A stretch of 64,000 bases of DNA, taken from Clostridiales bacterium. GTDB lineage: Bacteria > Bacillota > Clostridia > Oscillospirales > CAG-272. The stretch is taken from NCBI GenBank assembly GCA_016288155.1, contig JAEEYP010000052.1, forward strand, positions 1 through 64,000. The letters run 5' to 3'. The position numbers and the translations under genes are program-made. Each line of letters begins with the position of its first letter. Within the stretch, counting starts at the first letter, position 1. Below are positions 23,745 through 31,733 of this stretch, piece after piece. Under the pieces are notes generated by a model, which searched no databases, was not told the DNA's origin, and saw nothing but the letters and a program-made list of their open reading frames with translations.

Positions 23745-25580
23745 ATGACAGAGCTGTTTACTCCCGCGCAGATCGAAGTGAAGGGCTGGCTGAAGCGGCA
23801 GCTCGAGATCCAGGCGGACGGGCTGTCCGGACATCTGGACAAGATCTGGCCGGACGTGCGCGACAGCGCGTGGATCGGCGGAGACAGGGAGGGCTGGGAG
23901 CGCGTGCCGTACTGGCTCGACGGCTACATCCCGCTCGCGTGGCTTTTGCGCGATAAAGAAAAGATGGCGCGCGCGAAATGGTACGTCGACGCGATCCTCG
24001 ACCGGCAGGCGCCGAACGGATGGATCTGCCCCGACGACAAGACGAACGGCGTGAACGTCAAGGAATACGACGTCTGGGCGGCGTTCCTGATCGGGAAGGT
24101 GCTCGCCATGTACGTCGAGTTCACCGGCGACGAGCGGGCGGAAGAGGGTCTGTACCACGCGCTGAAGTGCCTGTGGGAGAAGCTGGAGAGCGGGGAGATC
24201 CATCTCTTCAGCTGGGGAAAAGCCCGCCATTTCGAGTGCGTCGTCCCGCTGTTCCACCTGTATAAGAGGAATCCGGAGGAATGGATCCTCTCCCTTGCGC
24301 GGACGATGCGCGAGCAGGGCATGCGGTACGACTCCTATATGGAGACGTGGAAGGATATGCAGCGCCGCTGGACGTTTGAGACGCACATCGTCAATATCGG
24401 CATGATGTTCAAGTGCGACGCGCTCTACGAGGCGCTGTTCGGCGAGAAGCTCTCGGACACGCCGGAGAAGATGTGGCGGCATCTGGAAAAGTATCACGGG
24501 ACGGCCGTCGGCACGTTCAGCGGCGACGAGTGCCTCGCCGGGCTCGCGCCGAACCGCGGGACGGAGCTGTGCCACGTCGTCGAGCTGATGTACAGCTGCG
24601 AATGGCTGTACCGCCTGACGGGGCGGCGCGAATGGATGGACCGGCTGGAGAAGGCGGCGTTCAACGCGCTTCCCGCGACGCTGTCCGACGACATGTGGAC
24701 GCATCAGTACGACCAGTGCGTGAACCAGATCGCCTGCATGCGCTTCGCGAAATCGCCCTTCGGCACGAACAACGTCGACGCGAACCTGTTCGGGCTCGAG
24801 CCGAACTACGGCTGCTGCACGGCGAATTTCAATCAGGGATGGCCGAAGCTGGCGATGCACGTCTTCCTTTCCCGCTCCGAGAGGGAGATCGAGTGCGCGA
24901 TGCTTCTGCCCGCCGCGCTCCATACGAAGGTAAAGGGCGTGCCCGTCACCGTCACGATCCGCACGGAATACCCGTTCCGCCATACGGCGGCGGTCACGGT
25001 CAAGGCCGCGCGGCCCGTCTCCATGAAGCTGCGCATCCGGATCCCCGGCTGGAGCCGCGGCGTGACGGTCGACGGCGAGACGCGCCGCAACACCGGGTAC
25101 GTCACGGTCTCCCGCACGTGGTCCGATTCGGAGACGGTGCGGATCGAGCTGCATGACGAGGTGCGTTTCGAGCGCCGTCCGTTCGGACTGCAGACGGTCG
25201 GGTACGGTCCGCTCGTCTTCTCTCTGCCGATCCCGTATACGGAAAAACAGATCGAATACGAAGGCGGCGGGGTGGAGCGGCGCTTCCCCTACTGCGATTA
25301 CGAACTGCTCCCCGAGGGCGAGTGGCGCTGGGGCTTTGCCGACGGCGCGGTGAAGGTGTGCACGAAGCGCGGGGACGACGTCCCGTTCTCCTCGAAGCAT
25401 CCGCGTCTGGCGCTGCGCATGCGCCTCTGCCCGGTCGACTGGCGGATGGAGGAGGAATACGGGATCTATGCCGCCGCGAAGCCGAAGTCCCCGCGCGCGA
25501 AAGGCAAGCCGGTCGTGCAGGAACTCATCCCCTACGGCTGCGCCAAACTGCGGATGACGGCGATGCCGCGCGTCCGGTAA
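23745..25580 (+). CDS. DUF1680 / GH127-like glycoside hydrolase
   Basis: 611 residues from ATG 23745, which has AGGAG upstream; the track's start lacks one. An (alpha/alpha)6 barrel and beta-sandwich layout of the DUF1680 (beta-L-arabinofuranosidase, GH127/146) type. The paired cysteines of the zinc/nucleophile site are seen in YGCCTANFNQ (about 357-358). The usual Glu-x-Cys ligand pair appears as YDQC (about 325), with Asp in place of Glu. No signal peptide, so cytoplasmic action on small arabinosides is likely. It sits 38 bases after cysS with a terminator only after it, so it seems to share the Cys T-box, an odd setting for a sugar enzyme. Confidence 0.8.
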   Translation: MTELFTPAQIEVKGWLKRQLEIQADGLSGHLDKIWPDVRDSAWIGGDREGWERVPYWLDGYIPLAWLLRDKEKMARAKWYVDAILDRQAPNGWICPDDKTNGVNVKEYDVWAAFLIGKVLAMYVEFTGDERAEEGLYHALKCLWEKLESGEIHLFSWGKARHFECVVPLFHLYKRNPEEWILSLARTMREQGMRYDSYMETWKDMQRRWTFETHIVNIGMMFKCDALYEALFGEKLSDTPEKMWRHLEKYHGTAVGTFSGDECLAGLAPNRGTELCHVVELMYSCEWLYRLTGRREWMDRLEKAAFNALPATLSDDMWTHQYDQCVNQIACMRFAKSPFGTNNVDANLFGLEPNYGCCTANFNQGWPKLAMHVFLSRSEREIECAMLLPAALHTKVKGVPVTVTIRTEYPFRHTAAVTVKAARPVSMKLRIRIPGWSRGVTVDGETRRNTGYVTVSRTWSDSETVRIELHDEVRFERRPFGLQTVGYGPLVFSLPIPYTEKQIEYEGGGVERRFPYCDYELLPEGEWRWGFADGAVKVCTKRGDDVPFSSKHPRLALRMRLCPVDWRMEEEYGIYAAAKPKSPRAKGKPVVQELIPYGCAKLRMTAMPRVR

Positions 25581-25605
25581 AGGGAACGGCCGAACAGACA
25601 AATAC

Positions 25606-25642
25606 AAAAGCTCTCCCGTCCGGCGGACGGGAGAGCTTTTTC
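25606..25642. terminator. Bidirectional terminator
   Basis: AAAAGCTCTCCCGTCC pairs with GGACGGGAGAGCTTTT over a GGC loop. It ends the T-box operon and the convergent GGGtGRT gene. Confidence 0.93.
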
Positions 25643-25657
25643 GTGCGGGGAGAAGGA

Positions 25658-26731
25658 TCATTTCGTGAGTTTCTTTACGGCGGGCTTTACGACCTTGTCG
25701 AGGGCGTCGAGGCCGGGCTTGACGCGCGGGGCGTTCTTCATCGCTTCCTCGACGGCGACGGCGACGGCGACGGTCGCGCCGACCATCGGGTTGTTGCCCA
25801 TGCCGATCAGACCCATCATCTCCACGTGCGCGGGGACGGAGGAAGAGCCGGCGAACTGCGCGTCGGAGTGCATGCGGCCCATCGTGTCCGTCATGCCGTA
25901 GCTGGACGGACCGGCGGCCATGTTGTCCGGATGGAGCGTGCGGCCCGTGCCGCCGCCGGAGGCGACGGAGAAGTAGCCGACGCCGTTCTCCGTGCACCAT
26001 TTCTTATAGGTGCCGGCGACCGGATGCTGGAAACGGGTGGGGTTCGTGGAGTTGCCGGTGATGGACACGCCGACCTTCTCCAGCTTCATGATCGCGACGC
26101 CTTCGGGCACGTTGTCGGCGCCGTAGCAGCGGACGGCCGCTCTCGGTCCCTTGGAGTAGGGGATCTCGCGGACGATCTTCACCTCTTCGGTGTACGGATC
26201 GAATTCGGTCTGCACGTAGGTGAAGCCGTTGATGCGGGAGATGATGAAGGCGGCGTCCTTGCCGAGACCGTTGAGGATGACGCGCAGGGGTTTTACGCGC
26301 ACTTTGTTCGCGTTCAGCGCGATCTTGATCGCGCCCTCGGCGGCGGCGAAGGACTCGTGACCGGCGAGGAAGCAGAAGCATTCCGTCTCCTCGGAGAGGA
26401 GCATCTTGCCGAGGTTGCCGTGACCGAGACCGACCTTGCGGTTTTCGGCGACGGAGCCGGGGATGCAGAAGGACTGCAGACCGATGCCGATGGCGGCGGC
26501 GGCGTCCGCGGCTTTGCGGCAATTCTTCTTCAGGGCGATGGCGGCGCCGACGGTGTACGCCCACACGGCGTTCTCAAAGCAGATCGGCTGCGTCTCGCGG
26601 ACGATCTTTTCGCAGTCGATCCCGGCGTTCAGCGTGATCGTTCTGCATTCTTCGATGGAGGAGATCCCGTATTCGGCGAGCGCGGCGTTGATCTTGTCGA
26701 CTCGTCTCTCGTAGTTTTCAAACAGTGCCAT
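25658..26731 (-). CDS. GGGtGRT protein (conserved, function unknown)
   Basis: 357 residues. The family is named for the motif seen here as SGGGTGRTLHPDN at about residues 270-280. Other conserved-looking stretches: GAAIALKKNC, CFLAGHESFAAAEG, NGLGKDAAFIISRING, NSTNPTRFQHP. Several cysteines in the N-terminal half (ECRTIT, DCEKI, ICFEN, KNCRK, SFCIPG, ECFCF) could bind a metal or Fe-S cluster, but no classic cluster motif is evident. No membrane segments. It is encoded 14 bases after the NifU-like scaffold and shares its promoter. This pairing, recalled from other Firmicutes and spirochaetes, suggests a joint Fe-S-linked task that has not been defined. Confidence 0.85.
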   Translation of the reverse strand: MALFENYERRVDKINAALAEYGISSIEECRTITLNAGIDCEKIVRETQPICFENAVWAYTVGAAIALKKNCRKAADAAAAIGIGLQSFCIPGSVAENRKVGLGHGNLGKMLLSEETECFCFLAGHESFAAAEGAIKIALNANKVRVKPLRVILNGLGKDAAFIISRINGFTYVQTEFDPYTEEVKIVREIPYSKGPRAAVRCYGADNVPEGVAIMKLEKVGVSITGNSTNPTRFQHPVAGTYKKWCTENGVGYFSVASGGGTGRTLHPDNMAAGPSSYGMTDTMGRMHSDAQFAGSSSVPAHVEMMGLIGMGNNPMVGATVAVAVAVEEAMKNAPRVKPGLDALDKVVKPAVKKLTK

Positions 26732-26745
26732 ATTCGTTGTCCTCC

Positions 26746-27447
26746 TTACGCCTTTCTCGGATCGATATACTTGGCGGCTTCGTCGAAGCGGCCGTAGTGA
26801 CCCATCGCCTTTTCATAGGCGGCGGACGGATCGTCGCCCTTCTTGATGAAGTCCGTCATCTTTCCGAGGTTGACGAACTCGTAGCCGATGACCTGATCGT
26901 CCTCGTCGAGCGCCATGCGGGTGACGTAGCCCTCCGCCATCTCCAGATAGCGGACGCCCTTCTTCACCGTGCCGTACATCGTGCCGACCTGACTGCGGGT
27001 CCCCTTGCCGAGGTCCTCGAGTCCGGCGCCGATGTTCAGACCGTTCTCGGAGAAAGCGGACTGGGAGCGGCCGTAGACGATCTGCAGAAACAGCTCTCTC
27101 ATCGCCGTGTTGATCGCGTCGCAGACGAGGTCGGTGTTCAGCGCTTCGAGGATCGTCTTGCCGGGGAGGATCTCCGCCGCCATCGCGGCGGAATGCGTCA
27201 TGCCGGAGCAGCCGAGCGTCTCGACGAGCGCCTCCTGGATGATGCCGTCCTTGACGTTCAGCGTCAGCTTGCAGGCGCCCTGCTGCGGCGCGCACCAGCC
27301 GACGCCGTGCGTCAGCGCGGAAATGTCTTTGACTTCTTTCGCCTTGACCCATTTGCCCTCTTCCGGGATCGGGGCGGGACCGTGGTTCGGACCCTGCTTC
27401 ACACAGCACATGGCTTCTACTTCGCTGGTATAGTTGAGCTCGCCCAT
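26746..27447 (-). CDS. NifU/IscU-like iron-sulfur cluster scaffold protein
   Basis: 233 residues from ATG 27447; the track's longer start at 27537 runs through the promoter. The core resembles IscU/NifU: GVGWCAPQQGACKLTLNV, LVETLGCSGMTHSAAMAAEIL and LNTDLVCDAIN supply cysteines expected to hold a nascent [Fe-S] cluster. An N-terminal MCCVKQGPNHGPAP adds a Cys-Cys pair not found in plain IscU. The AAAGGAG site is 12 bases from the ATG, a little long. First gene of a two-gene unit with the GGGtGRT gene; no cysteine desulfurase is adjacent. Confidence 0.83.
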   Translation of the reverse strand: MGELNYTSEVEAMCCVKQGPNHGPAPIPEEGKWVKAKEVKDISALTHGVGWCAPQQGACKLTLNVKDGIIQEALVETLGCSGMTHSAAMAAEILPGKTILEALNTDLVCDAINTAMRELFLQIVYGRSQSAFSENGLNIGAGLEDLGKGTRSQVGTMYGTVKKGVRYLEMAEGYVTRMALDEDDQVIGYEFVNLGKMTDFIKKGDDPSAAYEKAMGHYGRFDEAAKYIDPRKA

Positions 27448-27508
27448 AGAAACTGTATACTCCTTTGTATTAAGATCGATTTCCGGCGGGAAACGCCCGC
27501 ACACGGAT

Positions 27509-27537
27509 ATTATACCGCAGATCCTGCGATAAATCAA
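27509..27537 (-). promoter_or_regulatory. Promoter of the NifU-like/GGGtGRT pair
   Basis: Minus strand: TTGATT, 17 bases, TATAAT, with a leader of about 55 bases. Confidence 0.8.
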
Positions 27538-27579
27538 GAAAACGCGGCAAAAAAAGTAACACCTTATTCACAACGGCGC

Positions 27580-28125
27580 TCACGCGCCCGTCAGCGTGAC
27601 GTACCGCGGCTCGTGCCGCAGGGCGGGGAGGACCTTCGATATCAGCTCGTCCGTCGGGAACGCGACGGTCGAGGTATTGATGCACGGATGCGCGCCGAAG
27701 CGGGGAAGCGAGAGAAGATCGCGGTCGATCAGGAGCGTCACCGCTCCCGCATCGTCGAACAGCAGACCGAACACGGAGACGGAGCCGGGGCTGAGGCGGA
27801 GCATCGCGCGCATCCGCTCGGCGTCGCCGAAGGAGAGGCGCGTCTCGCCGAGCTGGGCGGACACCTCCCGCGTGCGGAACGCCTTATCCCCCGGCATGAG
27901 GAGCAGATACGAGCGGGAGCCGCTGCTGTTGCGCAGAAAGAGATTTTTGCAGATGGGAAAGCCGAGCGCGCGGTCGACGTCGGCGCAGGCGTCGATCGTG
28001 AACGCCGCCTCGTGATCGACGCGGTCGTAATCGATCCCCAGCCGGCCGAGCAATTCGTACACGGCCCGTTCTTCGGGAAGGCGGGACGGATCGTGCGGAT
28101 CCCCGCGGTGTACTTCGTACTCCAT
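27580..28125 (-). CDS. prdX: Prolyl-tRNA deacylase-type editing protein (YbaK/PrdX family)
   Basis: Free-standing editing domain that hydrolyses mischarged tRNA, in PrdX proteins typically Ala-tRNA-Pro. 181 residues. The YbaK fold is recognised by VDHEAAFTIDACADV, FPICKNLFLRN with the conserved Lys, and GAHPCINTSTVAF near the end. The start has AAGGAG upstream. It lies 28 bases downstream of recG on the same strand, so probably a recG-prdX operon. Confidence 0.88.
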   Translation of the reverse strand: MEYEVHRGDPHDPSRLPEERAVYELLGRLGIDYDRVDHEAAFTIDACADVDRALGFPICKNLFLRNSSGSRSYLLLMPGDKAFRTREVSAQLGETRLSFGDAERMRAMLRLSPGSVSVFGLLFDDAGAVTLLIDRDLLSLPRFGAHPCINTSTVAFPTDELISKVLPALRHEPRYVTLTGA

Positions 28126-28153
28126 GAAACGCTCCTTCTCTGACGGCGGTACG

Positions 28154-30298
28154 TCAGTTGCAGGTGTTCGCCGTGCGGCGGCGCGCCTCGGCGACGGCTT
28201 CGCGCAGTACGGCGTGTTCCGGCGCGCGCAGCTCCGGATCCGCTTCGAGCAGAGCCCGGGCGGTCCCGAACGCTGCGGTGAGCAGATCGGCGTCCTCTGC
28301 GGCGGCGGAGAAGACCGTCGGCAAAGCGCCGTGCTGACGGACGGCGCCTTCGGCCCCCAGAAAATCCCCCGGTCCGCGCAGGCGCAGATCCTCCTCCGCG
28401 ATCGCGTAGCCGTCGCGGAGCCGCCGGATCACCTCCAGCCGCTGCCGCGCCGCTTCTCCCTTCGCGTCGGAGACGAGGACGCAGTAGGATTTCGCCTCCC
28501 CGCGCCCGACGCGGCCGCGCAGCTGATGGAGCTGCGCGAGCCCGAAGCGCTCGGCGTTCTCGACGATCATCAGCGTCGCGTTCGGAACGTTGACGCCGAC
28601 CTCGATCACCGTCGTGGAGACGAGGATCTGGACCGTCCCCTCCGTGAATTCGCGCATGACCCGTTCCTTCTCGGCAGGCTTCATCTTTCCGTGGACGAAG
28701 CCGACGCGAAGCGAAGGAAAGGCGGCGGCAAGGGCGGCGGCGTGCTCGACGGCCGCCTTGAGCGGCGGACGGTCCTCCTGCGCGTCGGAGAACATCGGAT
28801 CCGTCAGCTCCTCCGGATCGTCGGAGGACGCGTCCTTCTTTTCTTCCTCGACGGCGGGGCAGACGACGTAGACCTGATGCCCCGCTTCCGTTTGCCGGAG
28901 GATGAAGGCGTTCAGCCGTTCCCGGTACGCTTCGCCGACGACGTAGGTATCCACCGCCTGCCGTCCGGGCGGCATCTCGTCGAGCCGGGAGATGCTGAGC
29001 CCGCCGTAGGCGAGCAGCGACAGCGTGCGCGGGATCGGCGTCGCGCTCATGACGAGCAGGTGCGCGTCGCCGCTCTTCTCCGCGAGCGCGGCGCGCTGCA
29101 TCACGCCGAAGCGGTGCTGTTCGTCCTCGATGACGAGACCGAGACGGGAGAAGGAGACGGACTCGGAGAGGAGCGCGTGCGTGCCGATCACCACGTCCGC
29201 GCCGATACCGCCGGCGATCGCCTCGTGTACCTTCCGTTTCTGCGCCGCGGCGGCGGAGCCGGTGAGGAGGAGCACGCCGATCCCGTGCGCGCCGAGCAGC
29301 GGGAGCAGCGATTCGTAATGCTGCGCCGCGAGGATCTCCGTCGGCGCCATGATCGCCGCCTGGTAGCCGTTGTGCACGGCGATCCACGCGGCGGCGGCGG
29401 CGACGACCGTCTTGCCGGAGCCGACGTCGCCGGTCAGGATCCGGTTCATGCGGCGCCCGGAGGCGAGGTCGGCGGCGATCTCGGCGATGGAGCGTTTCTG
29501 CGCGCCGGTCAGCTCATACGGGAGCGCGCCGAGCAGCGGCGCGACGTCCGTATTCTCCATGGCGGGCGCGGGCACGGCGCGCGCCGCCGCCGCGGTGGAG
29601 AGCGCCAGCCCGAACTCGAACAGCTCCTCGAACAAGAGCCGCCGCCGGGCGCGCCCGAGCGCGTCCGCGTCCTCGGGCGCGTGGATGTTCCGGATCGCGT
29701 ACGGCAGGGCGCAGAGCGAGCGCTCGCGGAGCACGTCGGTCGGGAGCGTTTCCTCCAGCTGCCCGGCGACGGCGTCGAGCGCGTCGCGGATCAGCCCGGC
29801 GAGGAACTTCTGCTTGAGCCCGGCGGCGAGCGGGTAGACCGGCACGATGGCGGGCAGCGCGCGTCCGGGCACGCAGGGCTCCCAGACCGGCGACGTCATC
29901 TTCAGCGTCTTCCCCTCCGCCGACACGCGCCCGTAGAAGCGGAATTCCCCGCCCGTATGGAAGGTGTTTTTCAGGTAATTCTGATTGAAGTACGTGATCT
30001 CGCACACGCCGCTCTCGTCGAAGGCGCGGAAGCGAAGGATCGACATCCCGCGGCGGATCGTGCGCAGCGACGGCTCGGAGGAGACGGTCAGACACAGCGA
30101 CACGGGCGCGTCCGTCCCGGATCGGACGAGGCGCGCCGCCTCGGCGGCACAGCGCACGTCGCCGCGGAACTGATAGCCGCGCGGATAATGACGGAGCAGA
30201 TCGCGCACGTTGACGATGCCGAGCGACGCGAGCGCAGCGGCGCGCGCTTCCCCTACGGCGCGCATGGCGGATACGGGAGACGAGAGAGTGAGCGGCAT
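28154..30298 (-). CDS. recG: ATP-dependent DNA helicase RecG
   Basis: Branch-migrating helicase that rescues stalled replication forks and processes Holliday junctions. 714 residues from ATG 30298, chosen for the AAAGGAGG six bases upstream; the track's start at 30370 adds 24 unrelated residues. Order: N-terminal helical part, wedge OB-fold (ISILRFRAFDES-type strands), then SF2 helicase motifs with Walker A GDVGSGKT, DEQH box (EDEQHRFGV), SATPIPRTL, and motif VI QLRGRVGRG. The length is slightly above the usual 680-700. Confidence 0.95.
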   Translation of the reverse strand: MPLTLSSPVSAMRAVGEARAAALASLGIVNVRDLLRHYPRGYQFRGDVRCAAEAARLVRSGTDAPVSLCLTVSSEPSLRTIRRGMSILRFRAFDESGVCEITYFNQNYLKNTFHTGGEFRFYGRVSAEGKTLKMTSPVWEPCVPGRALPAIVPVYPLAAGLKQKFLAGLIRDALDAVAGQLEETLPTDVLRERSLCALPYAIRNIHAPEDADALGRARRRLLFEELFEFGLALSTAAAARAVPAPAMENTDVAPLLGALPYELTGAQKRSIAEIAADLASGRRMNRILTGDVGSGKTVVAAAAAWIAVHNGYQAAIMAPTEILAAQHYESLLPLLGAHGIGVLLLTGSAAAAQKRKVHEAIAGGIGADVVIGTHALLSESVSFSRLGLVIEDEQHRFGVMQRAALAEKSGDAHLLVMSATPIPRTLSLLAYGGLSISRLDEMPPGRQAVDTYVVGEAYRERLNAFILRQTEAGHQVYVVCPAVEEEKKDASSDDPEELTDPMFSDAQEDRPPLKAAVEHAAALAAAFPSLRVGFVHGKMKPAEKERVMREFTEGTVQILVSTTVIEVGVNVPNATLMIVENAERFGLAQLHQLRGRVGRGEAKSYCVLVSDAKGEAARQRLEVIRRLRDGYAIAEEDLRLRGPGDFLGAEGAVRQHGALPTVFSAAAEDADLLTAAFGTARALLEADPELRAPEHAVLREAVAEARRRTANTCN

Positions 30299-30375
30299 CG
30301 TTTTCCTCCTTTGGAAGCTTCTGGCGGACGGCGGAGCGCCGGAGACGGCAGAGCGCACTTTTTCACGCAAATGCC

Positions 30376-30405
30376 TTGACTATCCGTTTCCGGATGCGTT
30401 ATAAT
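30376..30405 (+). promoter_or_regulatory. Promoter of the GrpB-PPase-NUDIX gene
   Basis: TTGACT, 18 bases, TATAAT. A transcript from here starts almost at the track's ATG 30414, which supports using the later start at 30459 with its good ribosome-binding site. Confidence 0.75.
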
Positions 30406-30458
30406 TATGATATATGAGACGGCTGTCGGAGCCGGTCGGGAGAGGAGGTGCGCGGGAT

Positions 30459-31733
30459 ATGCCGAAGGAAGTGCGCCTGTGCCGCCATACGGCGGTATGG
30501 GAGAGCGCGGCGGCGGCGGCGCTGCGGTCGCTTGCCGCATGGCTCGGAGACGATCTGGAAGCGTCGCGTCATATCGGTTCGACGGCGATCCGCGGGATCC
30601 TCGCCGTTCCGGTCATCGATATCGCGCTCGGACTGCGCGAGGAATGCGACGTGGAAGAAGTCCTGCGCAAGCTGGCGGGCTGCGGCTACCGCCGGATCCC
30701 GACGGACGGAACCGGCTGCATCCGCATGCAGCGCAGCCAGCACAGCCGTCCGTACGACGCCGTCTGCCTCTGGATCACGCGCGCGCGGAGCCCCGCCTAC
30801 GGCGAGCTCGTCGCTTTTCGGGAATATCTGAACAACCACGTTTTTGCGGCGAACGAGTACGAGCAGCTGAAGAAGCGGCTCGCCGCGGAGCACCGCACGG
30901 ATCCGGCGGCGTATGCCGCCGGAAAGGATGCGTTCATCCGCGGCATCCTCCGCCTCAGCTTCACGGATCAGTTCCTCGGCCGCCATCTGACGGTCGTCGT
31001 CGATCATCCGTACGGGAGCGCGCTCGAAGAAGATCCGCGGAAGCGGTACGAACTGAACTGCGGATATCTGCCGGGGATCCTCTCGCCGGACGGCCGGGAG
31101 CCGGAGGTGTATATCTACGGCGTGCACAAGTCCGTGCGCCGTTTCACCGGGACGGTGATCGCGGCTATCCACCGCCGCAACGGCACGCGGGACGCGCTCG
31201 TCGCGGCTCCGAGCGGCGTCGTCGCCTACGAGCCGCAGATCGGGGAAGCGGTCCGCTTCCTTGAGCACAAATACGACACGGGCGTCGTCTGCATTTATGA
31301 AAAGTCGTGCGGCGCGATCCTGTACCGGATCGGCGACGGCGGCGTGATCGAATATCTGGTGCTGTATCAGCACCGCTCCGGCACCTGGAGCATCCCGAAG
31401 GGGCATATCGCCGCGGGCGAGACGGAGCGCGATACGGCGCTGCGTGAGATCCGCGAGGAGACGGGGCTCAGCGTGTCGCTGATCGACGGCTTCCGGCGGG
31501 AACTTTCGTATACCGTTTCCGCCAAGGCGTCGAAGAACGTCGTCGTGTTTCTGGCGGAGGCGAAGGGAGAACTTTCCCTCGGACGGAACGAGATCTCCGA
31601 CTGCGTGTGGGCGGAGAAGGCGGCGGCGATCCGACGCCTCGGCGGACGGAGCATCGGACGGATCATCGAAGCGGCGGAGGCGTTCCTTCGCCGGAACGGA
31701 GCGGCTCGCGCAGATACGGAACGTACGCCTTGA
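30459..31733 (+). CDS. Triple fusion: GrpB/UPF0157 nucleotidyltransferase-like + pyrophosphatase-like + NUDIX hydrolase
   Basis: 424 residues from ATG 30459 (GAGGAGGT upstream). Residues 1-165 are GrpB/UPF0157-like, a nucleotidyltransferase fold with HIGSTAIRGILAVPVIDIAL and the closing YAAGKDAFIRGI. Residues about 172-275 resemble a small family I inorganic pyrophosphatase (VVVDHPYGS, CGYLPGILSPDG, FTGTVIAAIHR). Its acidic metal signature is altered to DGREPE, so catalysis is doubtful. Residues about 284-415 are a NUDIX hydrolase with a complete Nudix box starting GHIAAGETERD (residue 315) through REIREETGL. Together they suggest nucleotide or CoA-derivative handling linked to NTP transfer and pyrophosphate. 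The substrate is unknown. Its 3' end overlaps mutY by 71 bases, tail to tail. Confidence 0.85.
   Translation: MPKEVRLCRHTAVWESAAAAALRSLAAWLGDDLEASRHIGSTAIRGILAVPVIDIALGLREECDVEEVLRKLAGCGYRRIPTDGTGCIRMQRSQHSRPYDAVCLWITRARSPAYGELVAFREYLNNHVFAANEYEQLKKRLAAEHRTDPAAYAAGKDAFIRGILRLSFTDQFLGRHLTVVVDHPYGSALEEDPRKRYELNCGYLPGILSPDGREPEVYIYGVHKSVRRFTGTVIAAIHRRNGTRDALVAAPSGVVAYEPQIGEAVRFLEHKYDTGVVCIYEKSCGAILYRIGDGGVIEYLVLYQHRSGTWSIPKGHIAAGETERDTALREIREETGLSVSLIDGFRRELSYTVSAKASKNVVVFLAEAKGELSLGRNEISDCVWAEKAAAIRRLGGRSIGRIIEAAEAFLRRNGAARADTERTP

Noticed and set aside
23613-26000. Minus-strand 795-residue ORF spanning the GH127 gene, a terminator and part of the GGGtGRT gene
   Set aside because: It crosses a perfect bidirectional terminator and several real genes, and its composition is that of a shadow frame.
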